DNA of 64,000 nucleotides from Lutraria lutraria. Taxonomy: Eukaryota; Mollusca; Bivalvia; Venerida; Mactridae. The DNA lies in NCBI GenBank assembly GCA_964023205.1, contig OZ026837.1, positions 9,466,088 through 9,530,087 on the forward strand, written 5' to 3'. Shown here one piece after another: positions 41,165 through 50,748 of the stretch (positions within the stretch are counted from its first letter, which is position 1; each line of letters begins with the position of its first letter). The notes under the pieces were generated by a model. The model did no database searches and was not told the origin of the DNA. It saw only the letters and a program-made list of their open reading frames with translations. A program made the position numbers and the translations under genes.

Positions 41165-41192
<28 letters not shown>
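41165..41192. repeat. (TA)n microsatellite
   Basis: An uninterrupted TA dinucleotide run of about 28 bp. Confidence 0.95.
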
Positions 41193-41197
<5 letters not shown>

Positions 41198-41350
41198 CAA
41201 TGTTCCGTCTTAGTTTTGTTTAAACTTATTTGTTTTACATAGATTGTTGAGCAAGTTCTTACATCTTATATTAACCACTTTCGATGACTGCTTCCTGGAT
41301 TCTGACCAGTACTCGCGCCGAAAGAAGAGATTTTGAAGGTTCCGGTAAAA

Positions 41351-41430
41351 AGTTCCTCCACTGACGGGATCCGAACCCTCAACCTCTGTGTTAGGAGCCC
41401 TACGCTGTACCCCAACACTACAGCACATCC
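41351..41430 (-). repeat. tRNA-derived SINE head (tRNA-Arg-like)
   Basis: On the minus strand, GCTGTAGTGTTGGGGTACAG resembles the A-box/D-arm, GGGCTCCTAAC the anticodon region (CCT) and GAGGGTTCGGATCCCGTC the T-arm (B-box). It is too imperfect for a working tRNA gene, and the sequence continues into non-tRNA text, which fits a SINE. Confidence 0.55.
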
Positions 41431-41610
41431 ATTTCCGTCTTTATATTGAATGATTTAATAACTATTTCAATATGTGCGTTTTATATTTTTTAATTTATTT
41501 TCATGTACAACTTCTATCTATTTGTATATAGAGATTTGTGTATAAAGAATTACGTTACATACAGCTTACCAGGAAGTGACGATATAACGTTACGTTTCCG
41601 ATAATAAACA

Positions 41611-41965
41611 TTTAAAGGGGCATACCCTACAACTTGGTGCATTTAGAATTAAGGCAAAATGATGATAAATTAGAAGCTTGTAAAGAAAAAGGCCGACGAA
41701 GAAAGTTTCAGCCAAAAATTCATCCAATTAAAGATAAAATCATTAAAAATATGTATTTATGAAACATATATTTATTCATGGAAGGTTTTGGGTGGAAGTG
41801 ATTTATTATTCATAGCTATGTTTTTTGCGGCTAGTACCTAAACTAGTCATTTTATGACCCATGTTCTTCCTGCAATTATCCATTATATATTGTTTTACAT
41901 ATACATCCAGCACATTTTTACACTTTCACAGAATGTTTGTTAGTTGTAGGGTATGCCCCTTTAAA
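41611..41965. mobile_element. MITE with perfect 24-bp inverted ends and TTAA borders (piggyBac-like)
   Basis: The left end TTTAAAGGGGCATACCCTAC plus AACT (41,611-41,634) is the exact reverse complement of 41,942-41,965. Both ends contain TTAA, the target sequence used by piggyBac transposases. The 355-bp interior has no significant open frame. The perfect ends suggest recent mobilisation in trans by an absent transposase. Confidence 0.75.
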
Positions 41966-42990
41966 TAATAGGCCTAATGTGCGCTAATTAATTAATTAAC
42001 TTGTCTTTAGCTAACTTTGCGTTTATCTATAATTATAAAATTCAAAGAATGCCATGATACCTTCTACTCAGAATTAGATAAGGGTCACTTGCGATATTGC
42101 ATGTGTAATTGTTTCAAATATTATATTCAACAAAAATGTACTGTTGATTAAACTACATAAACATTTCGTCATTCAAGAATCACATGCTAATGTGAAAAAA
42201 ATGAAACAAATATATTTCAATGAAGCATATCTGTATATTATATTTTTTAATGTATAAACTACTCAAACATTGTCTAAGCGATCTTTTGCTTCACTACGAA
42301 CGGAATGTACGATATTTAAAGATTAGTGACATCCATTATGTGGACTGTAATTGAGGTTAAAAACTTTAAGATTGATCTTTCGAATCAAATTTAAATAATG
42401 GTAAAATAGAATCACATTTCAGCCAGTATTCTGTACACAGGTCAATCGATCATAATAATCACTTAACTTATAACAAACATACACATTGGTCTAAAAAGAC
42501 AGAGAAATAAAAGCAAACTCTAACCTTTAAGCAAGAGCTAATAGAAATAACATTTGTCTATCTGCACAAGAAATCCGTACACTGCGTTCGCTATACTAGT
42601 TACACAGTTTCTTTTTTTTTTACTTGGAGAACCTTCTAAAGGGAGATAATCTAGTGATGAACTTGTTGTTGATTTTAAGCTGTTTCCTGCTCGTTAAATC
42701 GTATGTACCATGCGCTGAAAAGAGTGATTATTATGCCGATAAATGACATATCATTGGCGCCTTAACGTCCTTTATTTCATTTTGAAAGAGAAAGGCTTTC
42801 TTTATTTTGATGTTACCCTTTTTGAAAGGGCCAGTCAAGTTGGTTTATTATACACTTATCTTTCTGTGTGCACAGTGCCTCCCGAATCCCTACTTTTTCT
42901 GTCAGTTGTCTGGCTAAGGTAGGCCTGGGTTATCTTTATTTAGGCTAGCGGATGGCTCAGCAACAGATCGCGTCAATTCTAACCAAGCCT
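41966..42990. other. Intergenic DNA, no gene recognised
   Basis: AT-rich. The word AAAGGGAGATAAT at about 42,638-42,650 is a short motif that recurs at 30,477. No gene is supported. Confidence 0.4.
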
Positions 42991-43060
42991 ACACCGGGGT
43001 TCGAACCTGCCGATTTACCGCTCCGAAGATGGACATTCTAACACTCGGCCACGGATGCGG
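42991..43060 (-). repeat. tRNA-derived SINE head (Ser/Leu-type)
   Basis: The minus strand reads CCGTGGCCGAGTGTTAGAAT (A-box region) and, about 35 bp later, GGCAGGTTCGAACCCCGG (B-box). The boxes are well preserved but the cloverleaf pairing is poor. Confidence 0.55.
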
Positions 43061-43574
43061 TAATGAACTACATTACATGTTTAACCTTATTATAACGTAT
43101 ACACTTTCCAGCCTTACAAATTATTTTTTCGTTGTTAAAGTAATTCGAACCACTTACATCTGCTTCATTTGAACAAATTGTAAACATGTGATGTATGTAT
43201 ATTCCACCTTATACAATACACCTTGAATCCGGTTCGCGTGAATGACACTTTACTACGGATTGATTTCGGCAGTCAATTTACAGTGATTACCACTGTCCTT
43301 TATAATGGTATCGTCCAATATTTGACCTTGACTATAAGAAAAATTGAACTAAATATGATTAGTCTATGTGTTGATAGTCAAATATCAAATACTTATCTTG
43401 ATTTAACGCCGTTTACAACAATGTATCAGTAATATACGACGGCTGATTCACCTAACAGGTTTTCCTTGACGGTATTCTAACCGACACTAACTTATCCTTT
43501 CTCAAGAAACCGGCAAAGTCTCCACAGATGGAGCAATATCAACATTGTTGTCAAATTTTCATGGACGGGTATGG

Positions 43575-43650
43575 CCTGCAGCGACCGGGAGTCGGACCCG
43601 TGGCCCCAGGTTACAAATCCAGCGCATTAACCACTGGACCATGGTCATGG
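43575..43650 (-). repeat. tRNA-derived SINE head (Thr-TGT-like)
   Basis: The minus strand reads TGGTCCAGTGGTTAATGCGC (D-arm), GCTGGATTTGTAACCTGG (anticodon arm, TGT) and ACGGGTCCGACTCCCGGTC (T-arm). It is related to the copy at 45,400. It may be a tRNA pseudogene, but the second copy favours a SINE. Confidence 0.6.
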
Positions 43651-44662
43651 ACTGTAGAATGTTTAGGGGGTTTATTAGTGAGAAGAACTAAGCTCTTCTA
43701 CTCGTGGAAGGCGAACAAAATCTACCAACGAATGAGCAAAGAGGTAGACAGACTGTTTTCGCTTCGAGTCTTCGCTCTATAGAACGTTCACTTTGTGTAA
43801 ATACTTTTGGGAGATCCATCTTACGGTACTGAACACAATCTTTAAGCATGTCGATATGAAACAGACAGCGAAATGAATAAGAGAAAACAGCAAGTGTCTG
43901 CACAATACAGACTTATATTTTTAAGCATCTTATAGAGTTGTTAAATTTGAAACTTAGACATATTTTATAGCATAATAGCGTGACAATAAACGAAGCAACG
44001 TTTGTCAGAATTCTCCATCGACGATCAATTTGTAGTTAGCTGTAAATATTCTCTACAGGTTCGTGCTACTTTGCATTACTAGTAGGAACACAAGGACGCT
44101 CTTGGTGAAAAATGTTGTCTTCATATTAAAGACGTATATCACAATTGTTAGTGCGCATCGCTACTGTGCACGTGTACACTGTACCGATTAGTTAATCTCA
44201 CGAAGAATGTGTATTCGACAGCCCTAGATTACGCAAGTTTGTAATCGGTGCTAGTTTAAATAAATTTATGAAAAATATGCCTTTTATGTATTAATTCACA
44301 TCTTTTAACTATCTATCAGATAGTATGATGTGAAGAAGCAGTGAAGTATTCAAGAAAACTGAGTTTGATTTATATTTTTTAAGGGTTGTTTGTTGAAATG
44401 CCTGATTTTTTGTGTACTTTTTACTCATGCGATCAACTTTAATCAGGTGTATTAGAAAAAGTAACATGGATACCCCTCTTTTTTCCTTTTTATGTTGTTT
44501 AGTATTATGTTTCAGACGTACCATTTTTGCTGTTTCACTGTTGCACGGCATGGCTTTTTATTGATATAATGTAGTTTTGTCAAATGATATTGAGCGACTA
44601 GGGAACACTGAACTTACAATGTTTTGTTATTCGTGATGGTGGTGTGCACGCTATATCAAGTA
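43651..44662. other. Intergenic DNA, no gene recognised
   Basis: No gene, long repeat or RNA gene identified. Confidence 0.4.
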
Positions 44663-44742
44663 TATCCGTGGTCGAGTGGTTAAGGTAGCTGATTTTATAT
44701 CACTGTAACCTCTCACTGATAGAGGGTTGTAGGTTACCGATC
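44663..44742 (+). repeat. tRNA-derived SINE head (Ser-like)
   Basis: The plus strand has TCCGTGGTCGAGTGGTTAAG, a near-perfect A-box of the Ser/Leu type, and a weak B-box, GGGTTGTAGGTTACCGA, about 45 bp later. It is decayed. Confidence 0.5.
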
Positions 44743-45399
44743 AATGAATGAATGGATGATAAAGGTTAGTTATCTATTGATATCAATGAACAATGCTCTT
44801 GATACACTATGTTTAATAATTACAATTGAGGGTTTGAAAATGAAAGCATTATATTCTAGATTGTTATCTGTTGATTAAATGATAGTATAATCACAGATAA
44901 TGAAATTAAATGAGGATTGATTTAATTGTTTATTACGTTAACCGATGACTTTAACTTTATAACTATTGACCTATAATGGGACCTAATAGTCACCATTGCA
45001 AAACAGATAAATAACCAAACAGCAGATATTTTTTGTACGTAGACATGTTTATGTCAGGATAACTGCAGTTAACACAGAGGATGTGTTGTAAGATGGACAC
45101 TTATGATTTTTCTCCTACCAATTTCAATAGATAAAAAGACAACTTTTTGATAGCAGTTTCCTTTATATGCAGTTCTAAATGTTTTATTTAATACATACAA
45201 AGTCTACAGTTACAATTACTGAAAAACAGAATTGTATTTTTAATATCAAATTCTTGAAATAATGAGGAAAGTCGACATTTTTTCATATTTTATTTTTAAA
45301 AAAATGTTGAAGAATAATGTAAACTTATTTATATTTATACCGATCGTAGAGCAAGTTCGTACAACTTGTACACAACTTATATTCTTATTGAAGATACGA
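44743..45399. other. Intergenic DNA, no gene recognised
   Basis: AT-rich with short open frames only. Confidence 0.4.
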
Positions 45400-45472
45400 C
45401 ATGCTGCGACCGGAAGTCGAATTAGGAGTGACGGGTTGCAAGTCCAGCGCACTTACCTCTGGATCACGACCG
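45400..45472 (-). repeat. tRNA-derived SINE head (same family as 43,575)
   Basis: The minus strand reads GATCCAGAGGTAAGTGCGCT, then GGACTTGCAACCCG and a decayed T-arm ending CGGTCGCAGCATG. The layout and words match the Thr-like copy at 43,575-43,650. Confidence 0.5.
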
Positions 45473-46740
45473 TTGCCATCATCAGCAACACCGGTTGAAT
45501 TTAACCAATGGGTTTAATTTGAGGTTTGGTTGAACAGTTCATTAGAGACAAGATGGCTCTTGTTATACCAAAAGCTAAATGACTTCAACAACTCAGATTC
45601 ATCCTACTAAAGATACATACTGAGGATATTGACGGTTTCTCACCTAGGTTAAATTTTACTGGAAATAATTTTAATCCGACCTCAAATGTAACCCAGTGGT
45701 TAGAATTAACCAATATACAGAGATACATACGTACTGAGTCGTATCACATGGAATAACGTTCTGTGATACTACTCACACGTTTGATGTTCTTATCTTTAAA
45801 AACTTTTTTTTGCGCGAGTATGTCTATGACAGACGAAATTGATTTATCTCAACACAGCATCGATCTTTCAGACGAACATTTTGACAACGTGTCCGAAATA
45901 TTTGATATAGCCTGGATGTAAGATATAATCTGTTAATATAAAACTACTGTATTGAAACCTTGTTTGGAATGTTTAAATGCTTTAATGTGAAGTTTCTCAT
46001 ATGTACAAGGCAACAAGAATCTTAGGGTTCAATGAAGACGCTGGAACAATCGTAACTACTCGGCCATTTCCGTCATTGCGAAATACGCCTAGTACATAAG
46101 TGTAGGGTTACAGATTTTGGTTATGCGGTTTCCGGTCACTACTCAAGAATCATTTGGAGAGTTTTCCAGATTTATCAGTAAGGTAAGATCTCAGGCGCAC
46201 ACTTTTTTTCTTTAGTTTTTTTATCAGAGACAATCATAATTCCACCATAGAGACCCCTAGATAAACTGAGCGAGTGCGACTACAATTAGTGATGCGATCA
46301 TATTGACATGGTGCATATTATTTTATCAGTACAATAAAAAGGGGCGTGTAAAAATAAGGTTTGTTAGAATGATATAAAAACTGGGAGGAAGTATACCCGA
46401 AGTATCAGCCCTTAAGAAAATATAGTGTTTTTTCAGTTTGACGTCGGTAACCTAGCAACTAAATGACGTTGAAACGCCATCTAGCGGCACCATCTATGTT
46501 AATGACTTGCTGTACATTTTCTTTATATCTTTGATATAGATTGTTATAGAATGAACTTTCAATTTTTGCGAATGAGCGAATGCAATGGTCTACCGAATGG
46601 TTTTCATCAATGTTTTGAATATCCATTACCGTCCGGCGTGTCTAAAATCAATCGACGTCAAAACTTCATTTTTTTCAAAGTAGAATATCCAGACAAATGT
46701 AAATAGTAAATATAGCTAAAACGCCGTGGTAGACGTTTCT
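45473..46740. other. Intergenic DNA, no gene recognised
   Basis: No gene is supported on either strand. Confidence 0.4.
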
Positions 46741-47943
46741 CAACAAGAGGGCCAAGATGGCCCTATATTGCTCACATGACAATCATTGTTTACTCACATT
46801 GTTTTGAATCTGTGACCTAGTATTAGACCCCAGATGACCCATGTTAGAACCTGTCCTACTTATAAATAAGACAAACATTCTGAAAAGGTTTGGTGAAGAT
46901 ACAATCAAAATTTGACATCTGCAGTGTTTATAAGGTTTTCCTTAGATTTTACCTCGTGATCTAGTATTTGACCCTAAGTGACCAATATTTAAACTTGTCC
47001 TTAATATCATTACGACGAACAATCTGACAAGGTTTGGCGCAAATCCAATTAAAACCATGACGTCTAGAGCTTTAACAAGGATGTTCCTAAGATTTGACCT
47101 GGTGACCTAGATATTGACCCTAGATACTGTGGAATCAATAATTTTCGTTGGGTTCAATTTTCGAGGTTTTTACTAAAATGGCTATTTCGTGGTGACATAA
47201 ATTCGTGGATTTTGATTTTTGAAAAGAAAATTAATGCCATATCTCCGCATTTTAATCAGTGGGGATTTGATTTTGTGGATGAGTCGACCCACAAATTCCA
47301 CGAAATTAAATCCGCAACGAAAATTAATGATTCCACAGTATTCCAAATTTGTACTCGACAGTTACATTATTAAAACAAACAATCTGATAAAGTTTGGTGA
47401 AGATCCAATTATAACTGTGAAATCTACAGTGTTAACATGATTGTCATTAGATTTGACCTAGCGACCTAGTTTTTTACCCAAGATGACCCATGTTCAACTC
47501 GTCCAAGACGAACATTCTGACCCGGTTTCACGATGATCCAGTCAAAACAGTGACTTCTAGAGTGTTCATAAGGTTTTTCAGGAATTTGCCCTAGTGAGCT
47601 AGTTTTCGACTGCAGATGACCCATCATCAAACCTGACCTACATATTATTGAAATAAACATTCTGACAAAGTTTCATGAAGATCCAATCAAAACAGTGATT
47701 TCTATAGTGTTCAAAAATTTGTTTTTCTTATTTGACCCTGGTGACCTAGTTTTTACCCGAAATGACCCAATATCGAACTCGTCCGAGATTTTGTCGATAT
47801 TAACATTCCGACCCAGTTTTGCGAAAATTTAGCTAAAAATGTGGCCCTAGTCTGTTCACAAGGTAAACGTTTGACGACGCACGACGCCGGTAGAAGACTG
47901 ACCACAAAAGCTCACCCTAAGCACAAGTGTTCATGTGAGCTAA
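46741..47943. mobile_element. Pearl-like non-autonomous element with ~145-bp internal tandem repeats
   Basis: The left end holds a small hairpin (AGGGCCAAGATGGCCCT) and GCTCACATGA; the right end holds TCATGTGAGCT, the inverted word. Between them are about six diverged units of ~145 bp, each with GACCTAGTGACCTAGTTTT-like text, ATGACCCA, CATTCTGACAAGGTTTGG-like text and GAAGATCCAATCAAAA. Bivalve genomes contain many elements of this sort (the pearl family, thought to be non-autonomous Helitrons). The family assignment is from memory of style. A separate MITE interrupts it at 47,125-47,340. Confidence 0.6.
47125..47340. mobile_element. MITE nested in the pearl-like element
   Basis: 216 bp with 24-bp inverted ends: TACTGTGGAATCAATAATTT then TCGT on the left, and ACGAAAATTAATGATTCCAC then AGTA on the right, with one mismatch. 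TA at both borders fits a TA target duplication (Tc1/mariner style). It splits a tandem unit of the host element, so it inserted later. Confidence 0.75.
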
Positions 47944-48617
47944 AATCAACATTCATAACTAAATGTTTTGTATTATAATTTTATGCAGAATAATGCATAC
48001 ACACTCGTTCGGTTTAAACCACTTCACACGACCAAAACACTGTATTTGTAGATATAGTCGATTTAAATGTGCATGCTAATGAGGGATTAGTCTCATTTCG
48101 ATATATAGGTGTAACAGGTAAACCCGGTAACCGTTATAGATTAAGATAGAGAAAACATAATTACGATTGCCTCAATAGCGTAAAGGTTATTGCTGATGAT
48201 TATGAGATATACATCATTCTAACCATTGGTTCCAACCTAGTTTATGTAATTTTATAACTATATTTTGTATGGTTTTTTTTCTTTTGATTATTTTAAATAC
48301 TTTTATTTTGTATTGTTTATTTTTTCATTATTTTATTATTTCGTTTCAAAACAACTCAAACATGTAAATTCAACACGCATCATCGCATTCACTAGCCGTG
48401 TCAGTCTCCTCGTCGCAAGAAGTGATTAATAACAATAAACAGTCAACCTCCTTCTCTACTGCATACTGCATGTATATTTAATAGTACACATTATTGTGTA
48501 TATGAAACAAGATATTAACTTTGATTTTCACAATTTGAAGGGTAATTCTATTCTTGAAAGTCAGAAAGAAATTGCAATTTCGAATACTATATATGTTAAT
48601 AAAAAAGAGGGATTTTG

Positions 48618-48683
48618 GCAGTTTTGAACTCATGGCCGCTACGAATAAAAAAATCATAGCCTTTACCTCTCAGCCACGGCGCA
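48618..48683 (-). repeat. tRNA-derived SINE head (Ser/Leu-like)
   Basis: The minus strand has GCGCCGTGGCTGAGAGGTAA, then AGGC (A-box region) and GGCCATGAGTTCAAAACTGCC (B-box). The anticodon region is a run of T and is decayed. Confidence 0.5.
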
Positions 48684-48744
48684 TTTATATAGTGTTCTGT
48701 ATATGTAATTCAATATAAAGTCATTTAAACCGGTAAATAAACCT

Positions 48745-48965
48745 GGGGCCGTATTTATAAAGCTTCTTAACTTAAGATTTTCTTAAATTTTGACTTAAAT
48801 ACACGAAATCTGTTCATTTTGATCTTAAATTTGAGAAATATCTTAAGTGTTATCTATAAATGATCTTAGCTATATTTTTAACATAAATATCGACTTATTT
48901 TAAGATAGCTAAAAAGGTATCTTAAATGTTTTAAGAAATTTCTTAAAGCATGCACATTTTGTTTA
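48745..48965. repeat. Dispersed repeat rich in CTTAA words
   Basis: Starts GGGGCCGTATTTATAAAGCT and contains many TCTTAA and TTAAGA words in both orientations, such as CTTAACTTAAGATTTTCTTA, giving self-complementary ends. It resembles a short inverted-repeat element. The family is unknown. Confidence 0.4.
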
Positions 48966-49200
48966 CCAAATCACCATCAGGACAGTTACAAATATTATTA
49001 GCTAAAGTTACAGAGGGAACTAGATTCTATATTGCACTTTATTGATAAGTCCTTATATTTGTTATTTATCACCAATGTTTCGAAGAAATCAATCTTGCTA
49101 GGACTGATTCTACTGCAGTTATTCATATCCAAGTTTCAAATTCCAATATTTACCTATGAATTCTAATTATGATTCTCGTTTAAATTTATAAATACCATAC

Positions 49201-49276
49201 CGAGGGTTCAATGCAACAGTGTCGTAACTCATGCTGAAATAAGAACAAGTTACGACAGTGTTGCGCTGAGCCCTCG
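49201..49276. repeat. Inverted repeat (hairpin), 29-bp arms
   Basis: The arms at 49,201-49,229 and 49,248-49,276 pair with 4 mismatches (CGAGGGTTCAATGCAACAGT versus the reverse complement of the right arm) around an 18-bp loop. It may be a very small MITE. Confidence 0.6.
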
Positions 49277-49970
49277 ATACGTAATTCCATTTTATTTATT
49301 AATTTCGTTTCTTTTATAACAAGTACTTTGACTTACATTTGGGCTTGGATAACTAGCGCACCCTATAGGGACCCTTTCGAGGCAAAGAATTCCATGGTTA
49401 GATGTTAACATACACTATATCAATATTTCCATCTTATTATGCACAGTCTCGCATACCAAATTTCATCAACATATTTTGACTTTTCTGTTACCAAAGCAAC
49501 CATAATTTTGACCAAGGAGAAAAAACAACCAGAGCTTATCTAGGTAAATAAAAATTCCGGGTGCATGCCCCCGGATCTCCCTAGAGTGACCCTGGGGCTG
49601 GACCTCCCTAGAGTGCCCCGACTTAAATTTATTTCTGGCTACGCCACTTTGTATACATGTATATACGACTCATTGGTGTAATTATAACACTGTCATTATC
49701 GGCGACATCATTACTCAGTAATATGGTAGGAAATTTGTGAAATTTAATACATATGTTGCATGATAAAGGGAATATAAGTAGTATATGGCGATACCCTGGG
49801 TACCAAATCAACGTAATTGGTACCCAGAAGTTTTCAAAATTGTGACAAATTGGGACAAATTGGAAATCAATGTTGTACCCCAAAATAGTATGAAATGGAT
49901 TTTAGGAATGTTCTGGGTACTGTGTGTGTTTTGTTATTTGTACTGTATAGACTTAGACAATGAGAGAATT
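49277..49970. other. Sequence just outside the virus-like element
   Basis: No gene. Contains an unassigned repeat-like stretch around 49,550-49,650 (CCTCCCTAGAGTGCCCCGAC). A perfect 11-bp inverted repeat (CTGGGTACCAA ... TTGGTACCCAG) at 49,796-49,827 has a further CTGGGTAC at 49,913. The left edge of the virus-like element probably falls in or near this interval, but I could not define a terminal inverted repeat. Confidence 0.4.
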
Positions 49971-49980
49971 TTCTTTCGAA
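49971..49980 (-). promoter_or_regulatory. Candidate histone downstream element (U7-binding type), left unit
   Basis: The minus strand reads TTCGAAAGAA, continuing into AAATT. It starts about 10 nt after the second histone-type stem-loop. Histone pre-mRNAs carry a purine-rich, GAAAGA-like element at this distance that pairs with U7 snRNA. An equivalent sequence sits at the same place after the other stem-loop pair (56,001-56,010). Confidence 0.55.
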
Positions 49981-49990
49981 AAGACATGGT

Positions 49991-50028
49991 GGCCCTGAAA
50001 AGGGCCGTTGGTGGTCCTGAAAAGGACC
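49991..50028 (-). promoter_or_regulatory. Tandem pair of histone-type mRNA 3' stem-loops (left unit)
   Basis: On the minus strand two hairpins occur in series: GGTCCTTTTCAGGACC (50,028-50,013) and GGCCCTTTTCAGGGCC (50,006-49,991). Each has a perfect 6-bp stem, a TTTC tetraloop, CAAC before the stem and ACCA after it. These features match the animal replication-dependent histone 3' stem-loop bound by SLBP. The pair starts about 13 nt downstream of the stop of the coiled-coil gene. A copy of the whole pair lies at 56,021-56,058. Confidence 0.85.
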
Positions 50029-50040
50029 GTTGGTGGTTTT

Positions 50041-50514
50041 TTAAACCGTGTTTGCTGACTGATCTGGTTGGGTACATAGTTCGCATTGGCAGTCTGGTGG
50101 GGGATAGCAGAGCCTGCATGTTGAATCCCCACAGGACCATTCCTGTTCTGGTACTGGTGGTTGTTCCGTGTACTCAACTTGAGCGGTAGTGATGATACGC
50201 CAATGCTCTTCTTCTTGTTGTTGTTCCCGTTGTCTATTCACCGTTCGTTCCCGAGCATCTCGCTGCCTTTCTCTGACTTGATCTCGAAATTGAGATAATT
50301 CTTCTCTATGATGAAATCGATTGGTTTCAATGGTATTCAAAGTCTCACCAATGAATTGAAGATCACGTTCCCTTTTTCTAACAATGCTAGCCGCTAAGCG
50401 ACTGATTGAACGCCATACCCTGCTCTGTTTTTCAGTCAGTTGTTTTGCTGTTTTGAGTTCATTGAATAAAGCCTCCATCTTGAGTGTTTGAGTTCTCAGA
50501 ATGAAATGAGGCAT
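50041..50514 (-). CDS. Coiled-coil, Cys-rich C-terminus protein of the virus-like element (histone-type 3' end)
   Basis: 157 residues from the first ATG at 50,514. The frame stays open upstream to 50,619, but that part overlaps the CRE-like promoter sites and has no ATG. The middle is strongly charged and helical (for example QFRDQVRERQRDARER, NRQREQQQEEEHW), predicting a long coiled coil. The C-terminus is Cys-rich: CGDSTCRLC, then CQCELC, a possible metal site. I do not recognise the family. It is the last gene in the transcription direction. It is separated from the protease by a poly(A) signal and its own promoter-like block, and its stop lies about 13 nt before tandem histone-type stem-loops. 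The expected product is a nuclear or regulatory protein made in S phase, which is inference only. Confidence 0.6.
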   Translation of the reverse strand: MPHFILRTQTLKMEALFNELKTAKQLTEKQSRVWRSISRLAASIVRKRERDLQFIGETLNTIETNRFHHREELSQFRDQVRERQRDARERTVNRQREQQQEEEHWRIITTAQVEYTEQPPVPEQEWSCGDSTCRLCYPPPDCQCELCTQPDQSANTV

Positions 50515-50549
50515 TGTATTGTAAGACGGAGTATTTTTCTGTTGAAGCG

Positions 50550-50618
50550 CCGCCCACTCTCGTGGTTGGATGACGTCATATCGCTTGGATGACGTCACCC
50601 TAGGGTTGGATGGCGTCA
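50550..50618 (-). promoter_or_regulatory. Promoter-like block: three CRE/ATF-type sites and a GC box
   Basis: Two perfect TGACGTCA palindromes lie at 50,571-50,578 and 50,590-50,597, with a variant TGGCGTCA at 50,611-50,618. All sit in a repeated GGTTGGATGACGTCA context spaced about 20 bp apart. A CCGCCC/GGGCGG box lies at 50,550-50,555. The block is 36-105 bp upstream of the ATG of the downstream coiled-coil gene. CRE sites bind ATF/CREB factors. Two more perfect CREs occur in each arm of the palindrome near 58,904-58,924. Confidence 0.6.
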
Positions 50619-50699
50619 CGCGCCAATGTACCGCACAGACATGTGCTTGATTTTTATGAACTTAGAAAAAAGATAACAGACACCTAGTTTTTCTAAACT

Positions 50700-50705
50700 T
50701 TTATT
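50700..50705 (-). terminator. Poly(A) signal AATAAA of the capsid/protease gene cluster
   Basis: AATAAA on the minus strand, about 44 nt after the protease stop, followed by T-rich text. It separates the capsid/protease cluster from the promoter of the coiled-coil gene, so the two units appear to use different 3'-end pathways. Confidence 0.5.
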
Positions 50706-50748
50706 TTTGTAACAAGAAAACAGTAACAACATGAAACAGTAACATTGT

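Noticed and set aside
43575..43650. Functional tRNA-Thr gene
   Set aside because: A second diverged copy with the same flanks (45,400) and imperfect stems point to a SINE head instead.
49785..50189. 134-codon plus-strand open frame crossing the stem-loops
   Set aside because: It is antisense to the coiled-coil gene and its hairpins, starts in non-coding DNA and shows no recognisable motif.
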